Source: Trueperaceae bacterium
GTDB taxonomy: Bacteria; Deinococcota; Deinococci; Deinococcales; Trueperaceae
Direction of reading: 5' to 3'
Length of the DNA stretch: 64,000 bases
Assembly (NCBI GenBank): GCA_036381035.1
Contig: DASVDQ010000024.1
Coordinates: 209,501 to 273,500, forward strand
In this document: positions 55,888-62,914 of the stretch, piece after piece
How the letters are laid out: every line of letters starts with the position of its first letter
Numbering within the stretch: position 1 is the first letter of the stretch
Program-made: the position numbers and the translations under genes
Notes under the pieces: model-generated
The model's database searches: none
Seen by the model: only the letters and a program-made list of their open reading frames with translations
Told to the model about the DNA's origin: nothing

Positions 55888-56466
55888 TCAGCGCACCTCG
55901 ATCTTGCGGGCCTTCATCGCCTCCTTGGGCAGCGGGACCGTCACCTCCAGCACGCCGTCGGCGAAGCGGGCCGTCACCGCCTCCTCGTCGACGCCCTCGG
56001 GGAGCGGGATCACGCGCTCGAAGCGCCCGTAGCGCCGCTCGCTGCGGAGCACGCCCTCCTGCTCCTCCTCGTGCTCCATGCCGCGTTCCCCGGAGATGCG
56101 CAGCGCGCCGTCGAGCAGCTCGATGTCGATGTCCTCCCGCCGCAGGCCCGGGAGGTCCGCGGTGACCTGCAGGCCGTCGGCCGTGCGCCGCACCTCGACC
56201 TCCGGCAGCCACGTCCCGGCGAGGCCCGCCCAGCCGCGGCGGCCCGCCAGGAGCCCCGGCCCGGGCCAGAGGTCGCCCATCATCCTGTTCATGTCCTCGA
56301 CCATCGAGCGCATGAGCGTGAAGGGGTCCCTGGCGTAGGCGCCCCGCATGCCCGGCATCGGAGCGTGCCGACGCGCCAGCTCGCCCCTCGAGCCGCCCCT
56401 GGCGGAGCGCCCCTCGCTGGAACCGCTGCCAGCCTTGCCCCTGTCGCTAACGTCGCCTCTTGCCAT
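55888..56466 (-). CDS. Small heat-shock protein (Hsp20/alpha-crystallin)
   Basis: 192-aa ATP-independent holdase that prevents aggregation. After a Gly/Ser/Arg-rich N-terminal arm of about 85 residues comes the alpha-crystallin domain: LPEVEVRRTADGLQVTADLPGLRREDIDIEL, ISGERGMEHEEE, RRYGRFERVIPLPEGVD and ARFADGVLEVTVP. A C-terminal IEVR replaces the usual IxI motif. RBS GGAGGGAGG. Upstream on the minus strand TATACC may be part of its promoter; the same CCGGTATA core appears at 55839-55848 before the PAS/LuxR gene. Confidence 0.93.
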   Translation of the reverse strand: MARGDVSDRGKAGSGSSEGRSARGGSRGELARRHAPMPGMRGAYARDPFTLMRSMVEDMNRMMGDLWPGPGLLAGRRGWAGLAGTWLPEVEVRRTADGLQVTADLPGLRREDIDIELLDGALRISGERGMEHEEEQEGVLRSERRYGRFERVIPLPEGVDEEAVTARFADGVLEVTVPLPKEAMKARKIEVR

Positions 56467-56572
56467 CCGGCGCCTCCCTCCGTCGACACCGGTATAGCGC
56501 CGGGCTCTTAGAGGAGCCTGTGTCTGCCGGGACGAACCCGGAGGAGGGTCGAGGGTGCGCGCCGCCGCCGAA

Positions 56573-56580
56573 CGGCGCGC
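56573..56580 (-). other. Right arm of GC hairpin downstream of the ankyrin gene
   Basis: GCGCGCCG (56557-56564) and CGGCGCGC (56573-56580) form an 8-bp stem with an 8-nt loop in the 187-bp gap between the ankyrin stop and the Hsp20 start. No T-run follows on either strand. Confidence 0.35.
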
Positions 56581-56653
56581 GGCCGGCCGGGTCCTTCGCG
56601 CGCCTCGCTCGTCCGGGGCCCCGGCGCCGGCGAGCCGGGCGCTGCGGCCGGCC

Positions 56654-57475
56654 TCACTCCGTCTGCGCGCGCTCCAGCGGCTCGTCGAGGACCGCGTGCA
56701 GGACCCGGGGCGCCTGGTGCACGTAGAGGCAGTAGACGGTGCTGCCGCGGAACGCCGCCGCCGTGTAGATCGCCTGGCCGGTCGGCCAGGTGGCGGCGAC
56801 CGCCTCGGGGGTCTCGACGACGGCGACCTCGCTGGCGCCGAGCGAGCCGGCCACGCGCCGCACGCCCTCGGCCTGGGCGACGCCGGGCGGCAGCTCGCCG
56901 GTCACGTAGGTGAAGACCATGTCCGGGTGCAGGGGCGTGAGCAGGTCGACGTCCTGCACGACGTGGGTCTCGGCGCGGCAGCGCCGCTCCGCGACGTCGC
57001 TCACGTAGGTCCAGCCCAGGGCCCCGGGCTGGGGCTCGCGGGGCCTGACGAGATGGTGCTGCAGCAGGCCAGTGACCTCGTCGTCAGGGTGCTCGGCCAT
57101 CTGCCGCCAGATGACCTCGGTGGCGGGGCGGTAGCGCCAGGGGTCGGCGCCGGCCCACAGCAGGGCGGAGACGAGGTCGGGGCGGTCGGCGCGGATCGCG
57201 TAGGCGAGAGGCGTCCAGTTGGCCGCGGTCACGTGGTTCGGGTCGGCGCCCGCCAGGAGGAGGGTGGGCACCAGGTGCGGCGCGTGCTCGATCGCGTACA
57301 TGAGGGCGGTCTGCCCGTACTCGTCGGCGTACCAGACGAGGCGCTGGTCGCTCTGGAGGGCGTCGTGGACCGCGGTCACGTCGCCGGTCTTGACCAGGCG
57401 CAGGAACTCCTCGCCCGACATCGCCCCGGCGGAGGCGAGCAGCGCGAGGATGAGGGTCGCGAGGGCCTTGCGCAC
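56654..57475 (-). CDS. Secreted ankyrin-repeat protein
   Basis: 273 aa. A signal peptide ends near ASAGAMS (residue 20). Ankyrin repeats occupy about 20-130: GQTALMYAIEHAPHLVPTLLLAGADPNH and WTPLAYAIRADRPDLVSALLWAGADP are typical. The remaining 140 residues form an unrecognised domain with several Cys (RRCRAETHVV, VYCLYVHQAP). The GTG start lies 6 nt after TAGCCT, so a leaderless mRNA is possible. Likely a periplasmic or surface binding protein. Confidence 0.75.
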   Translation of the reverse strand: MRKALATLILALLASAGAMSGEEFLRLVKTGDVTAVHDALQSDQRLVWYADEYGQTALMYAIEHAPHLVPTLLLAGADPNHVTAANWTPLAYAIRADRPDLVSALLWAGADPWRYRPATEVIWRQMAEHPDDEVTGLLQHHLVRPREPQPGALGWTYVSDVAERRCRAETHVVQDVDLLTPLHPDMVFTYVTGELPPGVAQAEGVRRVAGSLGASEVAVVETPEAVAATWPTGQAIYTAAAFRGSTVYCLYVHQAPRVLHAVLDEPLERAQTE

Positions 57476-57481
57476 GGCGGC

Positions 57482-57487
57482 AGGCTA
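57482..57487 (-). promoter_or_regulatory. Candidate -10 of the ankyrin gene
   Basis: The minus strand reads TAGCCT, 6 nt before the GTG start. Confidence 0.3.
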
Positions 57488-57532
57488 ACCTCGTGGGCGT
57501 CGGCGCTCAGTATGGTCTCATCACATCTTCAC

Positions 57533-57610
57533 GAAGAACGTGCCGGTGGGAACGGGGCGTTCTTCCCGTCGCCGACGTAAGGTCCGGCCCGGACGGGACG
57601 TTCTCGGACC
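57533..57610. other. Inverted-repeat-rich intergenic segment
   Basis: GAAGAACG (57533-57540) pairs with CGTTCTTC (57558-57565). GGTCCG (57581-57586) pairs with CGGACC (57605-57610), and GTCCGG-C-CCGGAC lies inside (57582-57594). The 207-bp gap separates DUF4328 and ankyrin genes on the same strand, so it may hold a transcript end plus an operator. No T-run is seen. Confidence 0.4.
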
Positions 57611-57682
57611 ACATCGTGTGAAGTTTCGCGCTCGCGCACCCCGGGGCTCGCCCCTTCCGCTCGCGCCCGCCGCGTGCCTCGC

Positions 57683-58387
57683 TCAGGCGGCGGCCGCCGT
57701 GCGTACCGGCGCGACGTCGCTGCCCTGCAGCGCGTCGTGCCAGGCGTCCTGGCGGTTCGTGAGGCCGGTGATCACGAGCACGAGCAGCACCGCCGCCGCG
57801 GCGGCGAGGACGTCGTTGGCCTGGGCGAGCAGGTTGCCCCAGACGTAGTCGTCGACCCTGACCGGGTCCCGGAGGAGCAGCCCGACGGCGCGACCGGTGG
57901 CCAGGTAGCCCAGCCAGCACGCCCACCAGGCCTTCAGGAGGGTCGGCACGGGCTGGGCGCGCCAGTCGGCGGGGTCCTGGCTGGCGCGCCAGGTCTCCGA
58001 CATCGCCCGGAACGGCAGCCACAGGTAGGCGACGGGCACGAAGAACCAGGCCACGGCCGCGAACGGCGAGAACGCCATGTCGGTCGCGCCGATCGCCCTC
58101 GCGCCGACCTTGGCCAGGTAGGCCCAGGCGGCCACCGCCGGCACGCAGAGGAGGAACGCGAGCGTCTGGATGCCGGCGAGGGCGGAGCGCGTGCCGTCGA
58201 CGCCGCTGGCCTCGGCGGACGAGACCGGCGCACCGGCCCTGACGCGCAGCAGCAGGGACAGCTCGCCGAAGCCGGCGACCACGTTCACCACGGTGATGAA
58301 GGTGAAGAGGATCAGCAGCAGGATGGCTAGGTTCGCGACGAGGCCGAAGCCGCGCGGGCGAGTGCGTACGGTGGCGGACATCTCCAC
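57683..58387 (-). CDS. DUF4328 membrane protein
   Basis: 234 aa with about five TM helices. The segment FSPFAAVAWFFVPVAYLWLPFRAMSETWRAS is the DUF4328 hallmark; W-F-x-P and the polar RAMSETW follow the TM. The start is GTG at 58387 or ATG at 58381; neither has a strong Shine-Dalgarno. It is the last chromosomal gene before the mobile-element boundary. Function unknown. Confidence 0.8.
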   Translation of the reverse strand: MEMSATVRTRPRGFGLVANLAILLLILFTFITVVNVVAGFGELSLLLRVRAGAPVSSAEASGVDGTRSALAGIQTLAFLLCVPAVAAWAYLAKVGARAIGATDMAFSPFAAVAWFFVPVAYLWLPFRAMSETWRASQDPADWRAQPVPTLLKAWWACWLGYLATGRAVGLLLRDPVRVDDYVWGNLLAQANDVLAAAAAVLLVLVITGLTNRQDAWHDALQGSDVAPVRTAAAA

Positions 58388-58579
58388 TACCCCCCGAGGC
58401 GCGCGTCCCGGATGGGACGCCTGGTCTTCACGAGCTAGCGGATGATACCGGGGGAGGTCTTACGGGTTTCCCACACGCGGCGGGTCGTCCACGGCAGCGG
58501 GTCGGGGCCCGCCACCGTCGCCTCTCCCGACCAGGCGGCGGAGCCGTAGGCGAGCCGCCCGGGGCAGAGCGAGGCGTCG

Positions 58580-58615
58580 GTAGGCAAGAAGAGAAGCCCG
58601 TCGCAGACGGGCTTC
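58580..58615 (-). terminator. Rho-independent terminator of the tRNA-Pro locus
   Basis: GAAGCCCGTC (58593-58602) and GACGGGCTTC (58606-58615) form a perfect 10-bp stem with a GCA loop. Leftward on the minus strand the stem is followed by TCTTCTTGCC. It begins 4 bp past the encoded CCA end of the tRNA-Pro remnant, as for an intact tRNA gene. Confidence 0.75.
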
Positions 58616-58618
58616 CTC

Positions 58619-58663
58619 TGGTCGGGGTGGCCGGATTTGAACCCACGGCCCCTTGACCCCCAG
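58619..58663 (-). other. 3' half of tRNA-Pro(GGG): candidate attL of an integrated element
   Basis: On the minus strand these 45 nt run from the anticodon loop CTGGGGG (anticodon GGG) through TCAAG, the T-loop TTCAAAT, the acceptor 3' strand CACCCCG, A73 and CCA. The matching 5' half is absent: where CTTGA should pair with TCAAG the sequence is GCTGC, and no D arm or acceptor CGGGGTG follows. The T stem also has a G-G mismatch at 51-63, as expected for a tRNA fragment without function. Tyrosine integrases commonly recombine in tRNA 3' halves and leave just such a fragment at one junction. Confidence 0.75.
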
Positions 58664-58713
58664 GCAGCGACCGGCCATCTGGCCGAGTGCGCTAAGTCGA
58701 CTTCGTTATGGCT

Positions 58714-58734
58714 GGACCGCATTTCAGGCGGTCC
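58714..58734. repeat. Hairpin GGACCGC/GCGGTCC
   Basis: A perfect 7-bp stem with loop ATTTCAG, 51 bp inside the element from the tRNA remnant. It could be a site for strand processing or an integrase/accessory-protein arm. Confidence 0.5.
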
Positions 58735-58795
58735 GCAAGTACGCCTTCTAGCCTGTCTTGGAGCCCCTTACGGGCAGCACGACACAACGACTGAC

Positions 58796-58949
58796 CCACT
58801 AATCACGAGCAGTGACCCTCCGTGCTCTTCATCATTCCTTAATGTGGCCCGAGACCGAAATACGCCACAGGACGCGTTGGGACGCCACAGAACGCCTTGG
58901 GGCGCTACAGGCAGCATTGCGCATGAGAACTTGATTAGTGGCAGTGACC
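58796..58949. repeat. Nested inverted and direct repeats
   Basis: CCACTAATCA (58796-58805) and TGATTAGTGG (58932-58941) are exact reverse complements and flank the three 20-bp repeats. GCAGTGACC occurs directly at 58809-58817 and 58941-58949, next to each arm. Confidence 0.65.
58862..58921 (+). repeat. Three tandem 20-bp repeats (iteron-like)
   Basis: 58862-58881 reads ACGCCACAGGACGCGTTGGG, 58882-58901 ACGCCACAGAACGCCTTGGG (18 of 20 identical) and 58902-58921 GCGCTACAGGCAGCATTGCG (14 of 20 identical to the first). Twenty base pairs is close to two helical turns, so a protein would bind the same face at each unit. Confidence 0.75.
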
Positions 58950-58973
58950 TCGACCCAAGCCAGGCCATTCTTG

Positions 58974-58994
58974 CCCCGTACGGGGTGCTACCTT
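58974..58994 (+). promoter_or_regulatory. Palindrome and extended -10: candidate promoter-operator of the element operon
   Basis: CCCCGTACGGGG (58974-58985) is a perfect 12-bp palindrome immediately before TGC TACCTT (58986-58994), an extended -10. A second TGC TATCCG follows at 59018-59026. The first gene of the operon starts at 59125. Confidence 0.5.
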
Positions 58995-59124
58995 ACTTAA
59001 CGGAGCGCGACGGACGGTGCTATCCGCATCGTGCAGAAGCAGCTTCAACAATCAAAGGACCGACGACGGCACATCCCCGCCAAGAGAGAGCCGCGGCCGG
59101 TCCGACTCGAAAGGAGAGTCACCC

Positions 59125-59331
59125 ATGACTCTACACAGCCAGCGGCGGTTTGCAAGCGTTTCGGACGTCTCCAAGCTACTCGGGCTGCCGAGAAGCACCA
59201 TCTATGACCGGGCAAGGGATAAGCGCCTTCCAGGCGTAGTCCGCGTCGGTCAGCGAATCTTGTTCGATCTTGAGAAGCTCGAGCGCTGGCTAGAAGCTGG
59301 CGGCGACTACGCGGAGCCAGAAGCGGCATGA
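59125..59331 (+). CDS. AlpA/excisionase-like helix-turn-helix protein
   Basis: 68 aa from an ATG with AAGGAGAG upstream. Almost all of it is one winged HTH: FASVSDVSKLLGLPRSTIYDRARDKRLPGVVRVGQRILFDLEKLERWLEAGG, the pattern of AlpA-like regulators and recombination directionality factors (Xis). First gene of the element operon; it may control excision or bind the palindrome and 20-bp repeats just upstream. Its stop overlaps the next start (ATGA). Confidence 0.85.
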   Translation: MTLHSQRRFASVSDVSKLLGLPRSTIYDRARDKRLPGVVRVGQRILFDLEKLERWLEAGGDYAEPEAA

Positions 59332-59552
59332 ATAAGCCCGCCGATGGGCGGCGGGCGCGGACAGACACGGACAGTGTAGCGAAGCCGAAAGTCTGCCCTT
59401 GGCCCTGCCTCGACGCCGACCTGCATCACGAAATCAGGGACGAGTCCAACGTTGTCCGAGGTACCTGGTGCGAAGTCTGCGACCAGGCAATCACCCGGAG
59501 CGAGTGGTACACGCACCTCCAGGGGGCACCGCGTGACGCGTCCCCTCTCTGA
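59328..59552 (+). CDS. Small Cys-rich hypothetical protein of the element
   Basis: 74 aa, coupled to the previous gene by ATGA. Cysteines in CPWPC and WCEVCD, plus His pairs (LHHE, YTHLQG), suggest a single zinc-binding fold. No family recognised. Its end overlaps the primase gene start by 20 bases. Confidence 0.6.
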   Translation: MNKPADGRRARTDTDSVAKPKVCPWPCLDADLHHEIRDESNVVRGTWCEVCDQAITRSEWYTHLQGAPRDASPL

Positions 59553-60549
59553 CCCCACTAACGCCAGCAGCCGCGCCCCAGACGGGGCTGCTGGCCGCCG
59601 ACTTGACGCAGGATCAAGAGGCGGGCCCCGCGGCTGCCTCGAGCCGGAAGCCTTAGAACTCCTCCAAGCCGTCCGTCCAAACCGACCGGCAGACCTCTAC
59701 CAGACCTTTCCCGAAGCTCCGGGCGCCAGGGGATACCCTCAACAGTTCCAGAGCTCTCGGCTGACGGCAGGAAGAGCGCTCTCCCTCCTCAACGAACATG
59801 GGCATGGAGTCTTCTACGCCCTCTCGGACTTCAGCCAGCCGCGGCGCACGATCGAGAATGTCGCTCGCGTTTTCCACTTGTGGCAAGACTTCGACGGCGT
59901 AGAGACGCCTGCGGGATTCGCGTTAGAGCCTCACGCTGTGGTCGAAACGTCTGGGCCTGACCACCGGCAGGTGATCTGGCGAGTAGGCGGGCTGCCTCAG
60001 GACGCCGGAACCCACAACCGGCTCCTTGAGGCTCTCTGTTCCACGCTTGGGGGCGACCCGGGGGCGCGGGGTCTCAACCGAGTGCTGCGGCTCCCCGGCT
60101 ACTTGCACCTGAAGCGCGGGCCGCGCCGCGTTAAGCTGATTCACGCCTCGCAGCACCGCCCCTACACACTGAAAGAGGTCTATGCGGCTTGGCCGGCTCT
60201 TGAGGAGGCCGCGCAACCACCGAAGCAGCCTAGACCCCTCCCCCTCTCGCCAGGCGACACATCCGCTTACGTGAAGGCCGCGCTCAAGGGCGAATGCGAG
60301 AAGGTCGCCGGCACCGTGACGGGCTTGAACAGCGCCCTTACAGCCGCTTCCTTCAGCATCGGGCAGCTTGTCGGCGCGGGAGCGCTGGACGAGGGCCTCG
60401 CCAAGTTCGCTCTCCTTGACGCCGCGATGCAAGCGGCCTCGCACCCTGGTCGCAGTCACCCATTCACCGACCGCGAAGCCCTCACGGTCATCACGCGCGG
60501 GCTACGCGCCGGGGCAGCGCGCCCGCGCCGACTCGAGGCGCGGCGATGA
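59533..60549 (+). CDS. RepB-type primase-like protein of the element
   Basis: 338 aa from a GTG with AGGGGG upstream; the frame is open earlier but overlaps the previous gene. The core reads like the DNA-primase RepB/archaeo-eukaryotic primase domain: GVFYALSDFS, FHLWQDFDGVE (acidic site), HAVVETSGPDHRQVIWRV, NRVLRLPGYLHLKRGPRRVKLI. The TSGP-x-x-QVIW and LRLPGYLHLK motifs are the best clues; the second Asp of the DxD metal site is not obvious. The C-terminal third (SAYVKAALKGECEKVAGTVTGLNSAL) resembles the helix bundle seen after such primases. It probably starts replication of the element. ATGA overlap with the ATPase gene. Confidence 0.7.
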   Translation: MTRPLSDPTNASSRAPDGAAGRRLDAGSRGGPRGCLEPEALELLQAVRPNRPADLYQTFPEAPGARGYPQQFQSSRLTAGRALSLLNEHGHGVFYALSDFSQPRRTIENVARVFHLWQDFDGVETPAGFALEPHAVVETSGPDHRQVIWRVGGLPQDAGTHNRLLEALCSTLGGDPGARGLNRVLRLPGYLHLKRGPRRVKLIHASQHRPYTLKEVYAAWPALEEAAQPPKQPRPLPLSPGDTSAYVKAALKGECEKVAGTVTGLNSALTAASFSIGQLVGAGALDEGLAKFALLDAAMQAASHPGRSHPFTDREALTVITRGLRAGAARPRRLEARR

Positions 60550-62168
60550 CCGGCGAACAGGACCACCTCGAGCTCGACGGAGCTGCGGTGCTCGACGCCG
60601 TGCGCGACTTCATCGCCCGTTTCGTCGCGTTCCCGAGCCAAGCTGCGCTGATCAGCGTGACCCTCTGGGTAGCCATGACTCACATGGCTACCCGCGTTCA
60701 CTCCGCTCCGCGCCTCGCACTTCTCAGCCCCGAGCCCGGTAGCGGTAAGAGCAGGGTTCTGGAGGTTCTGGCTCTCCTAGTGGCGAAGGCAATGTTCGTC
60801 TTCGGCGCGTCGGCGGCCGCCATCTTCCGAAGTCTCGCGGCTGAGCCTCGCACGCTTCTCTTCGATGAGGTCGACGCTGTGTTCACGAAGCGCAGCAAGG
60901 ACTCGGACGCCAACGAAGACCTCCGCGCACTCCTGAACGTCGGCTATCGACGCGGAGCGACGATCCCAAGGTGCGTGGGCCCTAAGCATGAGATTCAGAA
61001 CTTCGACGTGTACGCGCCAGCCGCCCTCGCCGGGCTGGGCGAGCTTCCCGACACGATCATGACGCGCTCCCACATCGTCCGAATGCGGAAGCGCTTGCCT
61101 AGTGAGAAGGTAGAGCCCTTCCGCTCCCGCCTGAACGAACCACAGGCTGCGCCCATCGCCTCCGACCTCGCGGCCTGGGCTGCCATCGTTGCCGACGAGG
61201 TCGGCATGGCATGGCCGGAGCTACCCGAGGGGGTGGTCGACCGGCCAGCCGAGATCTGGGAGCCGCTGATCGCTATAGCCGACGCCGCGGGAGGGCACTG
61301 GCCTCAGTCGGCCAGAGACGCATGCGTTGAGATGCTCAAGGTCGCCGCGGAGCGGGACGTCAGTCTTGGCGTGCGCCTCCTCGTCGACCTGCGGACAGTC
61401 TTCGGCGAGACAACCGCTATGACCACAACGGACGTGATCAACGGCCTCGTAGCCCTCGAGGAAGCACCGTGGGGCGATCTCTACGGCAAGACCATTCAGC
61501 CGCGCACTCTCGCCAGGATGCTCCGCCCATACGGCGTGACGTCTACGAAGGTGAAGGTAGGCGGAAGAAGCCTTCAAGGCTACCGGCGGGAAGACCTGTG
61601 GGACGCATGGGAGAGGTACGCGCCTCTCCCACCCTCTCCCGCACAAGCGGAACCTGCGGAACCCGTGGCGGTCAAGGCCATAAGTGCCCACGGGCAACGC
61701 AACAGCGGGGTTCCACATGCGGGTTCCACATCGAGCCATGCGCCGGAACCTTCGGAACTCGCCAGTTTGAACAGGGTTCCCCAGGTTCCGGAGCGCGAGA
61801 GCGACCAGAACCTGGAATCGGCCGCCCCCACCGGCTTGATTCCGGAGGTTCCACAGGTTCCTGACTTGCGGGGAGCGGAGCGAGAAACGGCGCCACAACT
61901 GACCGGACGCGCTCGCCTTGTCGCCCTCGACCTGACGGACCTTGACCCCGCCACCGCTCACGAGCTCGCTCTAGCCAACCTTCAAACCCTCGCAGCCGAG
62001 CGGGTGAAAGTGCCAGCCGCATGGTCCGAAGCGGCAAGCACCGAACCTCACGCGATTGCGGTCGCGACGACCCTGGCGCTTGAGGACCTGACGTCAGCCG
62101 GGAAGCTCACAGCATCAGTCTCTGCTTACTCGCAGGCGGCCGGAGCCGCTCTCGAGGTGCCAGCATGA
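60546..62168 (+). CDS. DUF3631-type ATPase/helicase of the element
   Basis: 540 aa. Walker A PEPGSGKSR near residue 61-69, Walker B TLLFDEVDAVF near 103, sensor-1-like LNVGYRRGATIPRC and an Arg-finger candidate in MTRSHIVRMRKR. Then a domain with the DUF3631 pattern, WEPLIAIADAAGGHWPQSARDA, LLVDLRTVF and TTDVINGL. A winged-helix-like segment follows (RMLRPYGVTSTKVKVGGRSLQGYRREDLWDAWERY). DUF3631 proteins are common in actinobacterial phages and integrative elements and act as replication helicases or loaders. The linker 365-440 is Pro/Glu/Ser-rich and repetitive (VPQVP twice). With the primase gene it forms a replication module. Confidence 0.78.
   Translation: MTGEQDHLELDGAAVLDAVRDFIARFVAFPSQAALISVTLWVAMTHMATRVHSAPRLALLSPEPGSGKSRVLEVLALLVAKAMFVFGASAAAIFRSLAAEPRTLLFDEVDAVFTKRSKDSDANEDLRALLNVGYRRGATIPRCVGPKHEIQNFDVYAPAALAGLGELPDTIMTRSHIVRMRKRLPSEKVEPFRSRLNEPQAAPIASDLAAWAAIVADEVGMAWPELPEGVVDRPAEIWEPLIAIADAAGGHWPQSARDACVEMLKVAAERDVSLGVRLLVDLRTVFGETTAMTTTDVINGLVALEEAPWGDLYGKTIQPRTLARMLRPYGVTSTKVKVGGRSLQGYRREDLWDAWERYAPLPPSPAQAEPAEPVAVKAISAHGQRNSGVPHAGSTSSHAPEPSELASLNRVPQVPERESDQNLESAAPTGLIPEVPQVPDLRGAERETAPQLTGRARLVALDLTDLDPATAHELALANLQTLAAERVKVPAAWSEAASTEPHAIAVATTLALEDLTSAGKLTASVSAYSQAAGAALEVPA
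61649..61861. repeat. Nine GGTTCC/GGAACC hexamers in the DUF3631 gene
   Basis: Exact hexamers begin at 61649, 61658 (GGAACC), 61709, 61722 (GGTTCC), 61745 (GGAACC), 61775, 61784, 61847 and 61856 (GGTTCC). Three pairs are 9 bp apart. Random expectation on both strands for 213 bp is about 0.1. They encode the VP-rich linker. Confidence 0.8.
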
Positions 62169-62206
62169 CCACGCCGAAGCAGCCTGTGAGGGGTCGTGAT
62201 GCTTGA
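62165..62206 (+). CDS. Possible 13-codon leader peptide
   Basis: ATG at 62165 overlaps the ATPase stop (ATGA) and runs to a TGA at 62204-62206, encoding MTTPKQPVRGRDA. It ends 6 bp past the next start, so it may only couple translation. Confidence 0.25.
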   Translation: MTTPKQPVRGRDA

Positions 62207-62540
62207 CGGTCACGACCCCCTCCTCGAACTCTTCCTCCAAGCCGAGGAAGACGACCTCAAGACCCGCCGCAAGCTCGAGAAACGCGCCGAGTACGCCGAG
62301 AGGCACCGACAGCGCAAAGCCGGCCATACGGGTCCGCTCGTCTGCCGCCTGGCCGTCCCGCGCCGCCTCTGGCCGGCCGTGCACTCCCGAGCGATCGAGG
62401 CGGCCGTGAAGATCACCACCGACCTCCTGCCGCCCGGCGTGACCTCTCCCGTGGTCCTTACAACGTCCGAGTCCGGTGCGGCCGTCCTATGCGCCGCCGC
62501 GCCCGCGGTCGCCGTCCTAGGGTCCGAGGTGGCCGCGTGA
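62199..62540 (+). CDS. Small basic hypothetical protein of the element
   Basis: 113 aa from an ATG with GAGGGG 6 nt upstream. The first half is helical and charged (LELFLQAEEDDLKTRRKLEKRAEYAERHRQR); the second half is hydrophobic and Ala/Val-rich (PAVHSRAIEAAVKITTDLLPPG). No family recognised; a DNA-associated accessory protein is a guess. The stop overlaps the next GTG start. Confidence 0.55.
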   Translation: MLDGHDPLLELFLQAEEDDLKTRRKLEKRAEYAERHRQRKAGHTGPLVCRLAVPRRLWPAVHSRAIEAAVKITTDLLPPGVTSPVVLTTSESGAAVLCAAAPAVAVLGSEVAA

Positions 62541-62827
62541 GCGAGCAAGGAACCGCCCACCCCCTACCCGCCGACGTCGCGGAGCAGATTCCCCGCCGCC
62601 TCCGTCTTCGGCACCTGAGCCTCCTACTGGACGAGAAGCCGAGCGTCATCCGCTACTGGCTCGACAGCGGCATCCTTCCAAGCCAACAGCGCGGCTTCGC
62701 CGGCCATCGCTGGGTTGACCCGAACGACGCGATCACGTTCGCCGTCGCGGAAGGCATACCGCCCGAGCGCCTCAACTGGCGAGGAGTCGTCGAGCTGGAG
62801 CTCGGTATGGACGCCGACGAGAACTGA
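62537..62827 (+). CDS. MerR-like HTH protein of the element
   Basis: 96 aa from a GTG overlapping the previous stop (GTGA). Core RHLSLLLDEKPSVIRYWLDSGILPSQQRGFAGHRWVDPNDAITFAVAEGI is a MerR-type winged HTH without the usual long coiled coil, so it resembles small phage regulators. Possibly the element's second switch alongside the AlpA-like protein. Confidence 0.68.
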   Translation: MSEQGTAHPLPADVAEQIPRRLRLRHLSLLLDEKPSVIRYWLDSGILPSQQRGFAGHRWVDPNDAITFAVAEGIPPERLNWRGVVELELGMDADEN

Positions 62828-62836
62828 GCCCTACGG

Positions 62837-62873
62837 AAGCGCGGTTACTGCAGTTGCTGTGGTAGCCGCGCTT
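62837..62873 (+). terminator. Strong hairpin closing the replication operon
   Basis: AAGCGCGGTTAC (62837-62848) pairs with GTAGCCGCGCTT (62862-62873), 12 bp including one G-T wobble, with a 13-nt loop, then TCGCG. It lies 10 bp past the MerR-like stop in the only sizeable gap (87 bp) of the downstream element. T-tract is weak, so it is a candidate only. Confidence 0.5.
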
Positions 62874-62914
62874 TCGCGTGGCGCGGCCGTACTCCCGCGG
62901 CGGACGATGCTCGC

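Larger units (their letters stand above)
58664..59124. other. Non-coding left end of the element: repeats, palindrome, promoter
   Basis: No gene is seen in these 461 bp. They hold a 7-bp hairpin (58714-58734), three 20-bp direct repeats flanked by an inverted 10-bp pair, a 12-bp palindrome and candidate extended -10 elements. Base composition is visibly richer in A and T than the chromosome to the left. The layout fits attP arm sites, an origin or a control region. Confidence 0.6.

Noticed and set aside
58619..58700. Intact tRNA at the element boundary
   Set aside because: No partner for the anticodon stem, D arm or acceptor 5' strand could be found, and the T stem is mismatched.
58861..58921. 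CRISPR array
   Set aside because: The 20-bp repeats are contiguous without spacers and there are no cas genes.
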